A DNA stretch of 64,000 bases from DATCHW01 sp036508135 (GTDB lineage: Bacteria > Bacteroidota > Ignavibacteria > Tepidaquicellales > Tepidaquicellaceae), in assembly GCA_036508135.1 (NCBI GenBank), contig DATCHW010000064.1, positions 9,955 through 73,954 of the forward strand, given 5' to 3'. Positions within the stretch are counted from its first letter, which is position 1, and each line of letters starts with the position of its first letter. Under the pieces are notes generated by a model, which searched no databases, was not told the DNA's origin, and saw only the letters and a program-made list of their open reading frames with translations. Made by a program: the position numbers and the translations under genes. Positions 44,343 through 52,599 of this stretch are shown here, one piece after another.

Positions 44343-45074
44343 CTAAAATCCTCTCTTATTGCCCCAGATGAGTATGTGAAGGCGGTGTGTAAAATTGTAA
44401 CGGTGTTTTTTGCAAAGTTCAACCACAAATTTACTTTTTTCGTTCAAATCTTTTTCGGAAATTCCTTCAGGCATTAAAAAAATATTTCTGTTTTCTATTC
44501 CAATTTCATTTTGCAGGGATTTTATCTCATCAATATCGTTTTCCGAATTCAAAACAAATTTCCATTGAATGTCAGTTTCATTTCTCTGAGATGATTCGTG
44601 ATATTTTTTCAACGTTTCAATATTTATTCTGTTCTTTTCGTGAGATTTTTCGTATTCACTTCCGGCGGGCGTAGATGAAGATAGTTTCGGACTGATGCTG
44701 ATAAGATTGGCATAACTGACATATTCTCCAAAAAATGTTCCGTTCGTTTCTACAGTTATAAAAATATTATTGTTAAGACTTTTTATTCCCCTGCAAAGTC
44801 CGGTCAGTTCACGTAGTTGAAGAACGGGTTCTCCTCCTGTAATGACAACATCGGCAGGTTCATACTTTTTGTATTCGTCAATTATTTTTTCAATAGGAAT
44901 ATCTCCAATATTATTTTCATCTTCGGGATACCAGCTTGTATATGCAGAATCGCAAAGGTTCCCGCTCGTAAACTTGCAGCGCAGATTACAATAATTTGTG
45001 CGGATAAAAAAAGAAGGGTAACCTGTCCGTTTCCCTTCTCCTTGTACAGAATAAAATAATTCCGATATCTTCAA
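44343..45074 (-). CDS. queE: 7-carboxy-7-deazaguanine synthase (radical SAM), atypical cluster motif
   Basis: This 243-residue protein matches QueE: 'MKISELFYSVQGEGKRTGYP', 'SFFIRTNYCNLRC', 'CDSAYTSWYPED' and 'DVVITGGEPVLQ'. QueE makes CDG on the path to queuosine with a 4Fe-4S cluster and SAM. The usual CxxxCxxC is stretched: after 'CNLRC' come seven residues (KFTSGNL) before the third Cys in 'CDSAYT', giving C-x3-C-x7-C. All three cysteines remain. No queC or queD is next to it. Confidence 0.88.
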   Translation of the reverse strand: MKISELFYSVQGEGKRTGYPSFFIRTNYCNLRCKFTSGNLCDSAYTSWYPEDENNIGDIPIEKIIDEYKKYEPADVVITGGEPVLQLRELTGLCRGIKSLNNNIFITVETNGTFFGEYVSYANLISISPKLSSSTPAGSEYEKSHEKNRINIETLKKYHESSQRNETDIQWKFVLNSENDIDEIKSLQNEIGIENRNIFLMPEGISEKDLNEKSKFVVELCKKHRYNFTHRLHILIWGNKRGF

Positions 45075-45075
45075 A

Positions 45076-45903
45076 TCAATCGAGTTTTGAATTTAAAGTT
45101 TTCACATTCCGATATGAATCGAGTTCCACATTGAAAGAACCGACTTTGATTTTCACTTCTACTTTTATCGGCATTTTGACTACGTCATCACTCAGCCATA
45201 ACACAAGGTCATCACCCGAACCGAAAAGTCCGCCTTCCATACCCATAGGTTTCACTTTTATACATTTAAACTTGCCTGCTCCGATGCTTACTTCTTCTCT
45301 TCCGAGATATTTTACCTCAAGTTGTTTTGACTGCTCTTTATCAAACACCTGGAACGTGGAAATGATATCCCATTCATTCATAACCGGTATATCGAATGTA
45401 CGGGCATAATAGAAGGCGCTGACCTGATCCTGAGTATAATCAGGAATACTTACTTCACGTTTAAAAGTTTTTGACAATCCTTCATAAGTTTTTACTTTAT
45501 GATTTTCCTGGTCAAAAATTGCTTCGAAAATGTCCTTATATTTTCCCTGAATTTTATCGTGATTATATTTCCAGGGAAATAGTCCCTGAGCATCGAGGTA
45601 ACACACATATTTTTCGTCCAGTTTATAAACCCATTCAAAGGATGATGAGGTTTTCACGCTCACATTGATTTTATAACAGTCTCTTCCGTTCATAGTTTCA
45701 AAATTAGGTGATATCTCCATTACGGACTCTCCTGCTTTTACTCCCATATAATAAATTATAAAATTCAGTTGTTCTCCGGGTCCGAATGAATTCTGGCTTA
45801 CTTTCCTGTATTCGAAAGTTTGGGTGACAGTAGTATCTTCCTGTGCGAATGTAAATTGTGCAAATAATAATATTAATCCAAGTGTAAGTGCTATTTTTTT
45901 CAT
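45076..45903 (-). CDS. DUF3108-domain exported protein
   Basis: This 275-residue protein has a signal peptide (IALTLGLILLFAQFTFAQ). The body is the beta-rich DUF3108 fold: 'EQLNFIIYYMGVKAGESVME', 'CYLDAQGLFPWKYNHDKIQG' and 'VKPMGMEGGLFGSGDDLVLW'. The family is periplasmic with a likely lipid or cell-envelope role; none is proven. It lies one base upstream of queE on the same strand, perhaps cotranscribed. Confidence 0.82.
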   Translation of the reverse strand: MKKIALTLGLILLFAQFTFAQEDTTVTQTFEYRKVSQNSFGPGEQLNFIIYYMGVKAGESVMEISPNFETMNGRDCYKINVSVKTSSSFEWVYKLDEKYVCYLDAQGLFPWKYNHDKIQGKYKDIFEAIFDQENHKVKTYEGLSKTFKREVSIPDYTQDQVSAFYYARTFDIPVMNEWDIISTFQVFDKEQSKQLEVKYLGREEVSIGAGKFKCIKVKPMGMEGGLFGSGDDLVLWLSDDVVKMPIKVEVKIKVGSFNVELDSYRNVKTLNSKLD

Positions 45904-46151
45904 ACTTTTAACTATTTTATATTTTAAACTCTGAATGCCTTAATTTGTTTCACTATATTTTTTATTAATACATAAAAATTAACTAATTATTTCGGATAAA
46001 GAAATTGAGAATTTATGCAATTATAACAACCCCCTTTTGTTCCCCCTTTACTAAGGGGGAATTATTGCTGTCTATTTTATTTACTTTAATCTCCCACCCT
46101 CATCCTGACAAGTCAGGGCTCTTCGACTTTGAAAGAAAGGGGGGATATTGG

Positions 46152-47150
46152 TTATAGAATTTTCCTGATTGATTCGAGAACATCCTCCGGTTTTATAGAG
46201 TCCATATCTTTTGATTCTGAACCGGGCTTAAGAATTATCGCGTTAACGCTGAGAGGTTTCCATCTTACATCGTTCATAGGTATTTCATTAGGATAGAATC
46301 CGATAATTTTTTTATTCAAAGCCCCTGCAATATGGATTGGACCCGTGGAATTTGAAATAAACAGCTCTGACCTATCTATCAAAATCATCAGTTCACGCAA
46401 AGATATTTTTCCGGCTAAATCAATAATACTTTTATTGTTTTGAGATTCATTTTTGATTCTTTCTGTCAGACCGGATTCTTCTTTAATACCTGTCAATACA
46501 ATTTTAAAATCTGAAAATTTATCCAATAATAATTTTGAAAGTTCTATGAATCTTTCTATGCTCCAGTCTCTGGCGGATTTTTTGGAACCCGGGTGAAGAA
46601 TTATATATTTCTCATTTAAAGTAAATTCAAGCTCTTTTAATTTTGAGTCAAGATTTTCAAATTCATCGTTAGTGTATGAAAAATAAAACTTTTTATCATA
46701 ATCTATATCCGGTGTAATTGGGGTCAGCAAATTCAGATTAAAATCTGCTTCATGTTTATCGGCATACTTTCTATGTTCTTTAACTTTTTCATTGAATAAA
46801 AACGAATATCCCCTGTAACCGCTGCCAATCCTGAATTTTATTCCCCCCATAGCAAAGAGAAGTGCAATTTCGAATCTCGGGAATACTGATATTGCAAGGT
46901 CATAATTTTCTTTTTTGAAAAATCTTAATTTTTCAGGAAAACTTTTAAAATCATCATAGATGATAACAGAATTAATTCCGGGATAACCATAAACAATCCC
47001 TGCATTTTGTTTTTTTATCAAAAAATCAATTATGGAATCCGGAAATAATTTTTTCAAATGCGAAATCAAAGGAAGCGTGAGGATTACATCTCCGAGTTTA
47101 TCGGTGCGGGAGACAATAATTTTTTTAATATTTTTGTATTTATCGGGCAT
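46152..47150 (-). CDS. Family 9 glycosyltransferase (heptosyltransferase-like)
   Basis: This 332-residue GT9 has 'IIVSRTDKLGDVILTLPLIS' at the N-terminus, 'LHPGSKKSARDWSIERFIEL' for nucleotide-sugar binding, and 'SNSTGPIHIAGALNKKIIGF' near the C-terminus. GT9 enzymes add heptose or related sugars to lipopolysaccharide core in the cytoplasm. The acceptor is unknown. Its first base overlaps the end of the ferredoxin gene, so the two are coupled. Confidence 0.9.
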   Translation of the reverse strand: MPDKYKNIKKIIVSRTDKLGDVILTLPLISHLKKLFPDSIIDFLIKKQNAGIVYGYPGINSVIIYDDFKSFPEKLRFFKKENYDLAISVFPRFEIALLFAMGGIKFRIGSGYRGYSFLFNEKVKEHRKYADKHEADFNLNLLTPITPDIDYDKKFYFSYTNDEFENLDSKLKELEFTLNEKYIILHPGSKKSARDWSIERFIELSKLLLDKFSDFKIVLTGIKEESGLTERIKNESQNNKSIIDLAGKISLRELMILIDRSELFISNSTGPIHIAGALNKKIIGFYPNEIPMNDVRWKPLSVNAIILKPGSESKDMDSIKPEDVLESIRKIL

Positions 47151-47452
47151 TATTCTGCGGGTATTTCTACAATTATTTCGGGATTATCACCTTTAATTAT
47201 TTTGCACATACAGGCGAGGCGGGTTCCGGATGAATTTAAATTTTCAGTATTGAGCATAAAAATTTCATCTTCGGAAATATCATTAAGATATTCATATCCC
47301 TGTTTTATCAATACACGGCAGGATGTACAGGCACAAACGCCGGCGCAATTGTGATTTATCTCTACCAGATTTTCAAAAGCAACATCGAGCAGAGACTTAT
47401 CGAATTCTGCCAGGCATCGTTTACCTGAGGGATAAAATATGACTACAGGCAT
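47150..47452 (-). CDS. 2Fe-2S ferredoxin
   Basis: This 100-residue ferredoxin has the adrenodoxin/Isc-type cluster motif 'CAGVCACTSC' (Cys ligands at C-x5-C-x2-C) and the fourth Cys in 'RLACMCK'. It carries one electron, probably for iron-sulfur assembly or an oxygenase-type partner. It lies downstream of the isc-like operon but is separated from it by a strong terminator. Confidence 0.9.
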   Translation of the reverse strand: MPVVIFYPSGKRCLAEFDKSLLDVAFENLVEINHNCAGVCACTSCRVLIKQGYEYLNDISEDEIFMLNTENLNSSGTRLACMCKIIKGDNPEIIVEIPAE

Positions 47453-47489
47453 ATAATCAATTCTTAAAATTAATTCCTTAAAAATATGA

Positions 47490-47545
47490 ATAAAAAAGTG
47501 AAAGGTAAAATGTAAAACACAGCCGTCTTACATTTTACCTTTCAA
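47490..47545 (-). terminator. Terminator of the isc-sod-lipoprotein operon
   Basis: A perfect 16-bp stem (GAAAGGTAAAATGTAA with its complement) is followed on the minus strand by CACTTTTTTATTC. It lies about 45 bp past the last lipoprotein gene. Confidence 0.85.
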
Positions 47546-47589
47546 GTTTTAAGAAAATTATCGTTTAATGCTTATAAATTTCTAATTAA

Positions 47590-48087
47590 TTATTTATAAG
47601 TTATTGCTATCTGTGATTTTGATTTATCTTTATCAAAACTCATTATAACACTCACATCCCTTTCATTTTTTTTCCAGCCTAAGATAGCAGCGTCATCGGA
47701 TACGATTATATCCCCTCCTTCGATAATGTTGAATCCGCTTTTTTTCATCTCTTCCTTGAAATAAACTACGAGTTCATTGATTTTATCGGTTGATTCGAAA
47801 TTCACCACCGTTCCTTCTGAGCTGCTCAAAGAACCAAGGCATTTTGAGTTTTTTGGTTGTGGAATATCTCCCGGATAGTTTTTAGGCATTCCTTCCGATA
47901 TTCCGAGGTCATTTAATTTAATCGTTTCGTTATCTTTCGGTTCACCGCTATTTTGGTTGCCGTCGTCTTTTTTCACTTCTTCGGATTTTTTATCATCTTT
48001 TCCGGTTTGAGATTTATCATCTTTTTTCCCGCATCCTGAAAGGGATACAAAAGTAATAAGCAATAAAATCAGAAACAATTTTTTCAT
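47590..48087 (-). CDS. Lipoprotein with charged linker, function unknown
   Basis: The protein is 165 residues from ATG 48087; an upstream in-frame ATG (48129) would put a charged stretch before the signal peptide, so I reject it. The lipobox is 'SLSGCGKK'. A low-complexity D/K/E/N linker leads to a roughly 100-residue domain ('MPKNYPGDIPQPKNSKCLG', 'VVYFKEEMKKSGFNIIEGG'). Similar small domains occur in lipoproteins of this phylum. It is last in the isc-sod operon; no role is known. Confidence 0.75.
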   Translation of the reverse strand: MKKLFLILLLITFVSLSGCGKKDDKSQTGKDDKKSEEVKKDDGNQNSGEPKDNETIKLNDLGISEGMPKNYPGDIPQPKNSKCLGSLSSSEGTVVNFESTDKINELVVYFKEEMKKSGFNIIEGGDIIVSDDAAILGWKKNERDVSVIMSFDKDKSKSQIAITYK

Positions 48088-48155
48088 AATTAGTTTTTTA
48101 TTTTTTATTAAAAAAATCCCTGTAAGCATTTCTGCATACCGGGAATAATTATAAT

Positions 48156-48716
48156 TTAATTAGAGCATTTTATCGCTTCAAATGTACCTGCTATCCAGCT
48201 TTTTGATTCATCCTTAAAGCAAATAGCAATCTTTCCTTTGACCTTTTTATCCGTAATCTCAGATATTTTCAAAACGCAGTTCCATTCAGGTGTGACATTT
48301 TTTGTGTTATCTTTTTCGAGACTGAAATGATAGTCTGCCACAACACCTTCAGTCATTGTAGTGAATTTATCTTTTATAAAATCCCCTACTTTAAATTCAC
48401 CTGATTTCTTCGTCAATCTGAATCCTGAATCACTTTCTTCAAATGCTCCGCAGTTTTGTCTTGGTGCTTTGGAGGTGAAATTAATCACGTTATCGTCGCT
48501 GCCTCTCCACGTCTCAAAGTTGATATATTCAACTTTAAATTCTTTACCATTCATCATCCCTTTTACGGGATAATCCGGGATTTTATTGATATTTAGTTCT
48601 TCGGACCAAGTAAAACTGCTTACATCCTGCACGGAAGTTTTTACTTCATCTTTTTTACCGCATCCGCTTAAAAGAACAATTGATATTAAAAGAAAATAAA
48701 TTTTCCTGATTACCAC
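48156..48716 (-). CDS. Lipoprotein, function unknown
   Basis: This 186-residue protein has a lipoprotein signal ('FLLISIVLLSGCGKK'). The mature domain contains 'GMMNGKEFKVEYINFETW' and ends 'SWIAGTFEAIKCSN'. It resembles 15943-16464 in style (short lipoprotein with a 'DGK/NGKEF' strand). It follows the superoxide dismutase gene by 15 bp, so it shares its expression. Confidence 0.75.
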   Translation of the reverse strand: MVIRKIYFLLISIVLLSGCGKKDEVKTSVQDVSSFTWSEELNINKIPDYPVKGMMNGKEFKVEYINFETWRGSDDNVINFTSKAPRQNCGAFEESDSGFRLTKKSGEFKVGDFIKDKFTTMTEGVVADYHFSLEKDNTKNVTPEWNCVLKISEITDKKVKGKIAICFKDESKSWIAGTFEAIKCSN

Positions 48717-48731
48717 TTGTTTAATAATAGA

Positions 48732-49508
48732 TTATTTTACGAATTTTATAAATCTATCATTTATTCTTCCCCAATGCAAGTTATTAATAAGGTTATCAAT
48801 ATATTTAGCTCTGCCGGGACCATCTTTGTGATAATAAGCGTGTTCGAATACGTCACACGCGATTAGCGGAATGCCTCCCCAGATTGCTCCGTAGTGATGC
48901 TCGTCAACCAGTATATTAAGTAATCTTCCGCTGTAAAGCTTATCAAACACAAGCACACCCCATCCGGAAAGTTTTGCAGCAAGAGCGGATGCCTTGAAAT
49001 CTTCTTTCCATTTATCAAAACTGCCGAATTCTTTTTCGATTGCCGCTAATACATCTTTTCCTTTTGAAGGGTCACCATCGCCTCCGAGTACTTCCCAGTA
49101 AAGGTCGTGAAGCACTGTTCCGCCGTGATTCCATGTCATTCTTCTTTTCAGTTCGCCGATCTGACTGTAGTTTCCGTTTGCCTTTGTTCTATCCGCAGTT
49201 TCGAGCTCCTTTTCGATGTTGTTCAGGAAAGTTACATATCCTTTATGGTGAGTGTTGTAATGCCAGTCAGATGTTTCAGGTGACATAACATCTTTCAAAA
49301 GTGTTTTTGCTTCTTCATCGGAATAAGGTCTGGGGTTAAATTTCCATTCAAATGCCATTTTACTAATTTCTCCTTTTTGATTTAATTTGTTATTATTTTT
49401 ATTTAATATTTTACTGATTGCAGAGCCGGGAAAAACTGCCACTGAGGCAATTCCGATTGCCGATCTGACTAAAAAATTTCTTCGCGATAAACCATTTTTT
49501 TTTGTCAT
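48732..49508 (-). CDS. sodB: Tat-exported Fe/Mn superoxide dismutase
   Basis: The protein is 258 residues from ATG 49508. The longer frame to 49586 overlaps iscA and lacks a Tat start, so I prefer 49508. Residues 1-35 are a twin-arginine signal ('LSRRNFLVRSAIGIASVAVF'). The SOD domain has metal ligands in 'WHYNTHHKGYVTF', 'MTWNHGGTVLHDLYW' and 'CDVFEHAYYHKDG'. It turns superoxide into peroxide and oxygen, here outside the cytoplasm. Metal preference cannot be read safely. It is encoded 16 bp behind iscA. Confidence 0.9.
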   Translation of the reverse strand: MTKKNGLSRRNFLVRSAIGIASVAVFPGSAISKILNKNNNKLNQKGEISKMAFEWKFNPRPYSDEEAKTLLKDVMSPETSDWHYNTHHKGYVTFLNNIEKELETADRTKANGNYSQIGELKRRMTWNHGGTVLHDLYWEVLGGDGDPSKGKDVLAAIEKEFGSFDKWKEDFKASALAAKLSGWGVLVFDKLYSGRLLNILVDEHHYGAIWGGIPLIACDVFEHAYYHKDGPGRAKYIDNLINNLHWGRINDRFIKFVK

Positions 49509-49524
49509 CGAGATTATGTTATTT

Positions 49525-49890
49525 TTAAGCACTAAATGAACTTCCGCATCCGCAAGTTTTTTGTGCATTGGGATTATTGAACACAAATCCTTTTCCGTTC
49601 AAGCCGTCCGAATAATCAATTTCTGTTCCTGAAAGATAGAGAAAGCTTTTCATATCAACATATATATTCAAGCCATCTTTTTCGATAATGTTATCCGTAG
49701 GTTTTATATCCGAATCGAATCCAAGCGAATAAGACAAACCAGAGCAACCGCCGCCTTTCACACCGATTCTAAGTCCAAAATTTTCAGGGATATTATTTTC
49801 CTGCATTATCCTTTTAATTTCTTTTACTGCTTTTTCTGTTACGTTTATATCCTCAGTTACACCGGGAACGAATTCTTTTGTTTCTGACAT
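49525..49890 (-). CDS. iscA: A-type iron-sulfur carrier (IscA/ErpA family)
   Basis: This 121-residue protein has the three conserved cysteines: one in 'GVKGGGCSGLSYSLGF' and two in 'KTCGCGSSF'. It carries a cluster or iron from the scaffold to target proteins. It lies 26 bp behind iscS. No IscU scaffold is encoded nearby, so another scaffold must exist elsewhere, or SufBCD is used (inference). Confidence 0.92.
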   Translation of the reverse strand: MSETKEFVPGVTEDINVTEKAVKEIKRIMQENNIPENFGLRIGVKGGGCSGLSYSLGFDSDIKPTDNIIEKDGLNIYVDMKSFLYLSGTEIDYSDGLNGKGFVFNNPNAQKTCGCGSSFSA

Positions 49891-49916
49891 ATTTGATTAA
49901 TTTTAATTATTTAATT

Positions 49917-51074
49917 TTATTTTAATTCTTTTCTGATGTTATTTAATTTTCCGATTGTTATATCAATTGCAAAATCAATTTCTTCTTCAGTATTAAATCT
50001 TCCGAGTCCGAATCTAACGGATGATTTGCAGAGATTATCAGGTTTGCCAATTGCTCTCAATACATAAGAGGGTTCCAGTGTTTCAGAACTGCAGGCACTT
50101 CCGGTCGATATTGCAAGCTCTTTCAACGATAATAAAATCCGCTGACTGTCTGTAAAGCCAAAACTCACATTCAGATTATTCGGTAATCTTTTCTCCGGGT
50201 GACCATTCAATGAACATCCTTCAATATTTGTAACAAAATTCTTCAGTATTTTATTCCTGAAATTTGTTAATTTTTTTGATTCTTCCGTGATAATATTTTT
50301 TGAAATCCGGCAGGCTTTACCAAAACCAACAATTCCGGAAACATTGAGGGTTCCGCTCCTGAATCCACGTTCGTGACCGCCTCCATGCATTTGCTCTGCC
50401 AGATTTAGTTTCGGTGACTTTGATGCCACGTATAAAGCACCCACACCTTTTGGTCCGTACATTTTGTGTGCGGTAATACTCATCAGGTCGATATTCATTC
50501 TTTTTACATCAATCGGAATTTTACCTAATGCTTGTGATGCATCCGTATGGAAGACTATATTCCTGCTGCTGCAAATCTTTCCGATCTCTTCCACCGGCTG
50601 TATGGTTCCGATCTCATTATTAGCAGTCATTACAGAAACGAGAATTGTTTTATCTGTGATGGAATTTTTTAAATCTTCCTGGTCAATTATACCATATTCA
50701 TCTACTTTCAGATATGAGATTTCAAAGCCATGCTTCCTAAGATATTTGCAGGTATCCAGAACAGCTTTATGCTCGATGAGTGAAGTAATGATATGATTTC
50801 CTTTTTCAAAATTAGCCTCGGCATAACCTTTGATTGCAAGATTAATTGATTCTGTAGCCCCGCCGGTGAATATAATTTCTTCAGGATTTGAGTTTATCAG
50901 TTCAGCAACTCTTTTCCTGGCAAACTTAACTGCCTCCGCTGCTTCGTGACCATAAATATGGCTCACGCTTGCGGCATTTCCAAATTTATCTGTAAGGTAT
51001 GGCATCATTTCTTTTAATACATCGGGGTCTAAAGGTGTTGTTGCATTATTATCGAGATATACAGGTATTTTCAT
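49917..51074 (-). CDS. iscS: Cysteine desulfurase (IscS/NifS family)
   Basis: This 385-residue PLP enzyme has 'VYLDNNATTPLDPDVLKEM', the Lys in 'SITAHKMYGPKGVGALYV', and the catalytic Cys loop 'AISTGSACSSETLEPSYVLR'. It releases sulfur from cysteine as persulfide for clusters and thio-modifications. It follows the Rrf2 regulator by 10 bp. Confidence 0.95.
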   Translation of the reverse strand: MKIPVYLDNNATTPLDPDVLKEMMPYLTDKFGNAASVSHIYGHEAAEAVKFARKRVAELINSNPEEIIFTGGATESINLAIKGYAEANFEKGNHIITSLIEHKAVLDTCKYLRKHGFEISYLKVDEYGIIDQEDLKNSITDKTILVSVMTANNEIGTIQPVEEIGKICSSRNIVFHTDASQALGKIPIDVKRMNIDLMSITAHKMYGPKGVGALYVASKSPKLNLAEQMHGGGHERGFRSGTLNVSGIVGFGKACRISKNIITEESKKLTNFRNKILKNFVTNIEGCSLNGHPEKRLPNNLNVSFGFTDSQRILLSLKELAISTGSACSSETLEPSYVLRAIGKPDNLCKSSVRFGLGRFNTEEEIDFAIDITIGKLNNIRKELK

Positions 51075-51084
51075 TTAAGACTCA

Positions 51085-51486
51085 TCATAAAAATTCGGAA
51101 ACCATTTTTGATTTAAGTAATGATTCGAGCTCTTTTTGCATTTTTTCCATCGGATTCTTCATAGTGCAGTCATCGAGCATAATACAATCACTATCAGTCT
51201 TCATTTGCTGGCACTCTACAATTGCTTTATTATCTTCAAGCATATCCATTAAATTTGAAAGAGAAATAATGTTAAGGTCAGTATTCAATTTATAACCGCC
51301 GTTTATACCCTGTGTTGATATCAATATATTTTCTTTTTTAAGCTTCTGTAAAATCTTTGCCAGCAAGTCGTATGGAATATTATGTCCTTCTGATATTTCC
51401 TTTGCCGTTACGATATTCTCCCCTGAGCCTTTGATTGACCTCAAAGCCATAAGGGCGTATTCAACTTTCTTAGATAACTTAATCAT
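51085..51486 (-). CDS. Rrf2-family regulator (IscR-like)
   Basis: This 133-residue protein has an N-terminal winged helix 'KLSKKVEYALMALRSIKGSG', recognition part 'ISEGHNIPYDLLAKILQKLK' and wing 'GINGGYKL'. Three cysteines in 'ECQQMKTDSDCIMLDDC' (C-x8-C-x5-C) fit a 2Fe-2S ligand cluster. The spacing differs from IscR (C-x5-C-x5-C). It probably senses cluster status and represses its own operon through the site at 51512-51524. Confidence 0.88.
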   Translation of the reverse strand: MIKLSKKVEYALMALRSIKGSGENIVTAKEISEGHNIPYDLLAKILQKLKKENILISTQGINGGYKLNTDLNIISLSNLMDMLEDNKAIVECQQMKTDSDCIMLDDCTMKNPMEKMQKELESLLKSKMVSEFL

Positions 51487-51511
51487 TATAAAAACTGTAC
51501 TTAGTAAATTG

Positions 51512-51524
51512 GACTATTATAGTC
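51512..51524 (-). promoter_or_regulatory. Candidate IscR-type operator overlapping a -10 box
   Basis: GACTATAATAGTC is a perfect palindrome matching the core GACTRWWWYAGTC of the E. coli IscR type 1 site. The outer bases match poorly. TATAAT inside it is a consensus -10 box. It lies 26 bp upstream of the regulator's start codon, ideal for autorepression. Confidence 0.65.
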
Positions 51525-51670
51525 GTATTTTATAACAAAATAAATTAATAAATAAGTTCCTTTCAAAAATCAGCTTATATAACACATATTTTAAGGATTT
51601 TTATAAAGTGACTTATAATTGTAAATTTGTTATTCTTTTTTACAGATTCAATTATTAAATTGATTGAGAT

Positions 51671-52570
51671 ATGAAATTAAAAATAATTGTAATACTTTTA
51701 ATCCTGTACGGTGTGATTTCACAAGAATCATTATTTGCACAAAACAATGACAGGTGGCTTCCGCCGCCTTTTCCTGAATTAAGCAGGGAATTATTATTTT
51801 TAGACCCGCTTGTGTTTTATAATAATGACAGCAATAATGCAAGAATTGACTTATATATCGAAATTCCTGTTCCGGCTATTATTTTTAAAAGAAATTCTAC
51901 TATGGATATATTCGAGTCTTCATTAGAAATGTCTGTAACCATAGAAGATTCGAAAGATCTGAACTCCTTCAGCAAGGTCTATAATGAGCACACTTCTTTT
52001 ACGGATGAAGAAATGAAAAGCGAAGCAAAAGCTTCTCTTTATTTTCTGAAAGTGTTTTACGAAAAACCCGGTAATTATAAACTAAATTTTAAAATAAAAG
52101 ACTTCAATTCAAACAGGGAATATATAAAACAGGACAGTATTAGTATCAGAGATAAATCTAATATTTTTTTCAGTGATATTATGATTTTATCAGATTACAA
52201 AATTGACCCGGAAGGGAAAAAGGAAATAACTCCGCTTGTAAACAAAAATGTTTTTAATCTTCCTGAGTTTTATATATTCTTCGAAATTTATAGCAACAGT
52301 GATTCTACTATCAGCAAAGAATACACATACAGGATAAAGGACGATAAAGATAAAATAATTTCAGAAAGCAGTTTTTATTATAATTTATCAGCCGATGTCA
52401 ATAAAGAATTTGAAAAAATATTTTTTTATAATTCCCAATACGGGATTTTTAAAATTGAAATAATTGATAAATCAACTCAGGAGATAGTTGTTACTAAAAG
52501 ATTTGTTAATTTTCCTCACATTTTGAAACAAGGAAGGATGCCGGAAAATATTCACAAACCGAGGAACTGA
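51671..52570 (+). CDS. Exported protein resembling the N-terminal part of GWxTD proteins
   Basis: This 299-residue protein has a signal peptide (IVILLILYGVISQESLFAQ). The beta-rich body includes 'ARIDLYIEIPVPAIIFKRNS', 'IFFSDIMILSDYKI' and 'FNLPEFYIFFEIYSNSDST', which recall the region preceding the GWxTD motif in proteins of this phylum. The GWxTD motif itself is absent, since the protein ends at about the point where it would start. The role is unknown. It is divergent from the Rrf2 operon. Confidence 0.65.
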   Translation: MKLKIIVILLILYGVISQESLFAQNNDRWLPPPFPELSRELLFLDPLVFYNNDSNNARIDLYIEIPVPAIIFKRNSTMDIFESSLEMSVTIEDSKDLNSFSKVYNEHTSFTDEEMKSEAKASLYFLKVFYEKPGNYKLNFKIKDFNSNREYIKQDSISIRDKSNIFFSDIMILSDYKIDPEGKKEITPLVNKNVFNLPEFYIFFEIYSNSDSTISKEYTYRIKDDKDKIISESSFYYNLSADVNKEFEKIFFYNSQYGIFKIEIIDKSTQEIVVTKRFVNFPHILKQGRMPENIHKPRN

Positions 52571-52599
52571 ATTTAAATGTGATATTAATTCACAGTTGA

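Noticed and set aside
48088..48129. Upstream start for the lipoprotein at 47590
   Set aside because: It would place 14 residues before a textbook lipoprotein signal peptide.
49509..49586. Longer superoxide dismutase start
   Set aside because: It overlaps iscA and would bury the twin-arginine signal behind 26 residues. ATG 49508 gives a normal Tat start.
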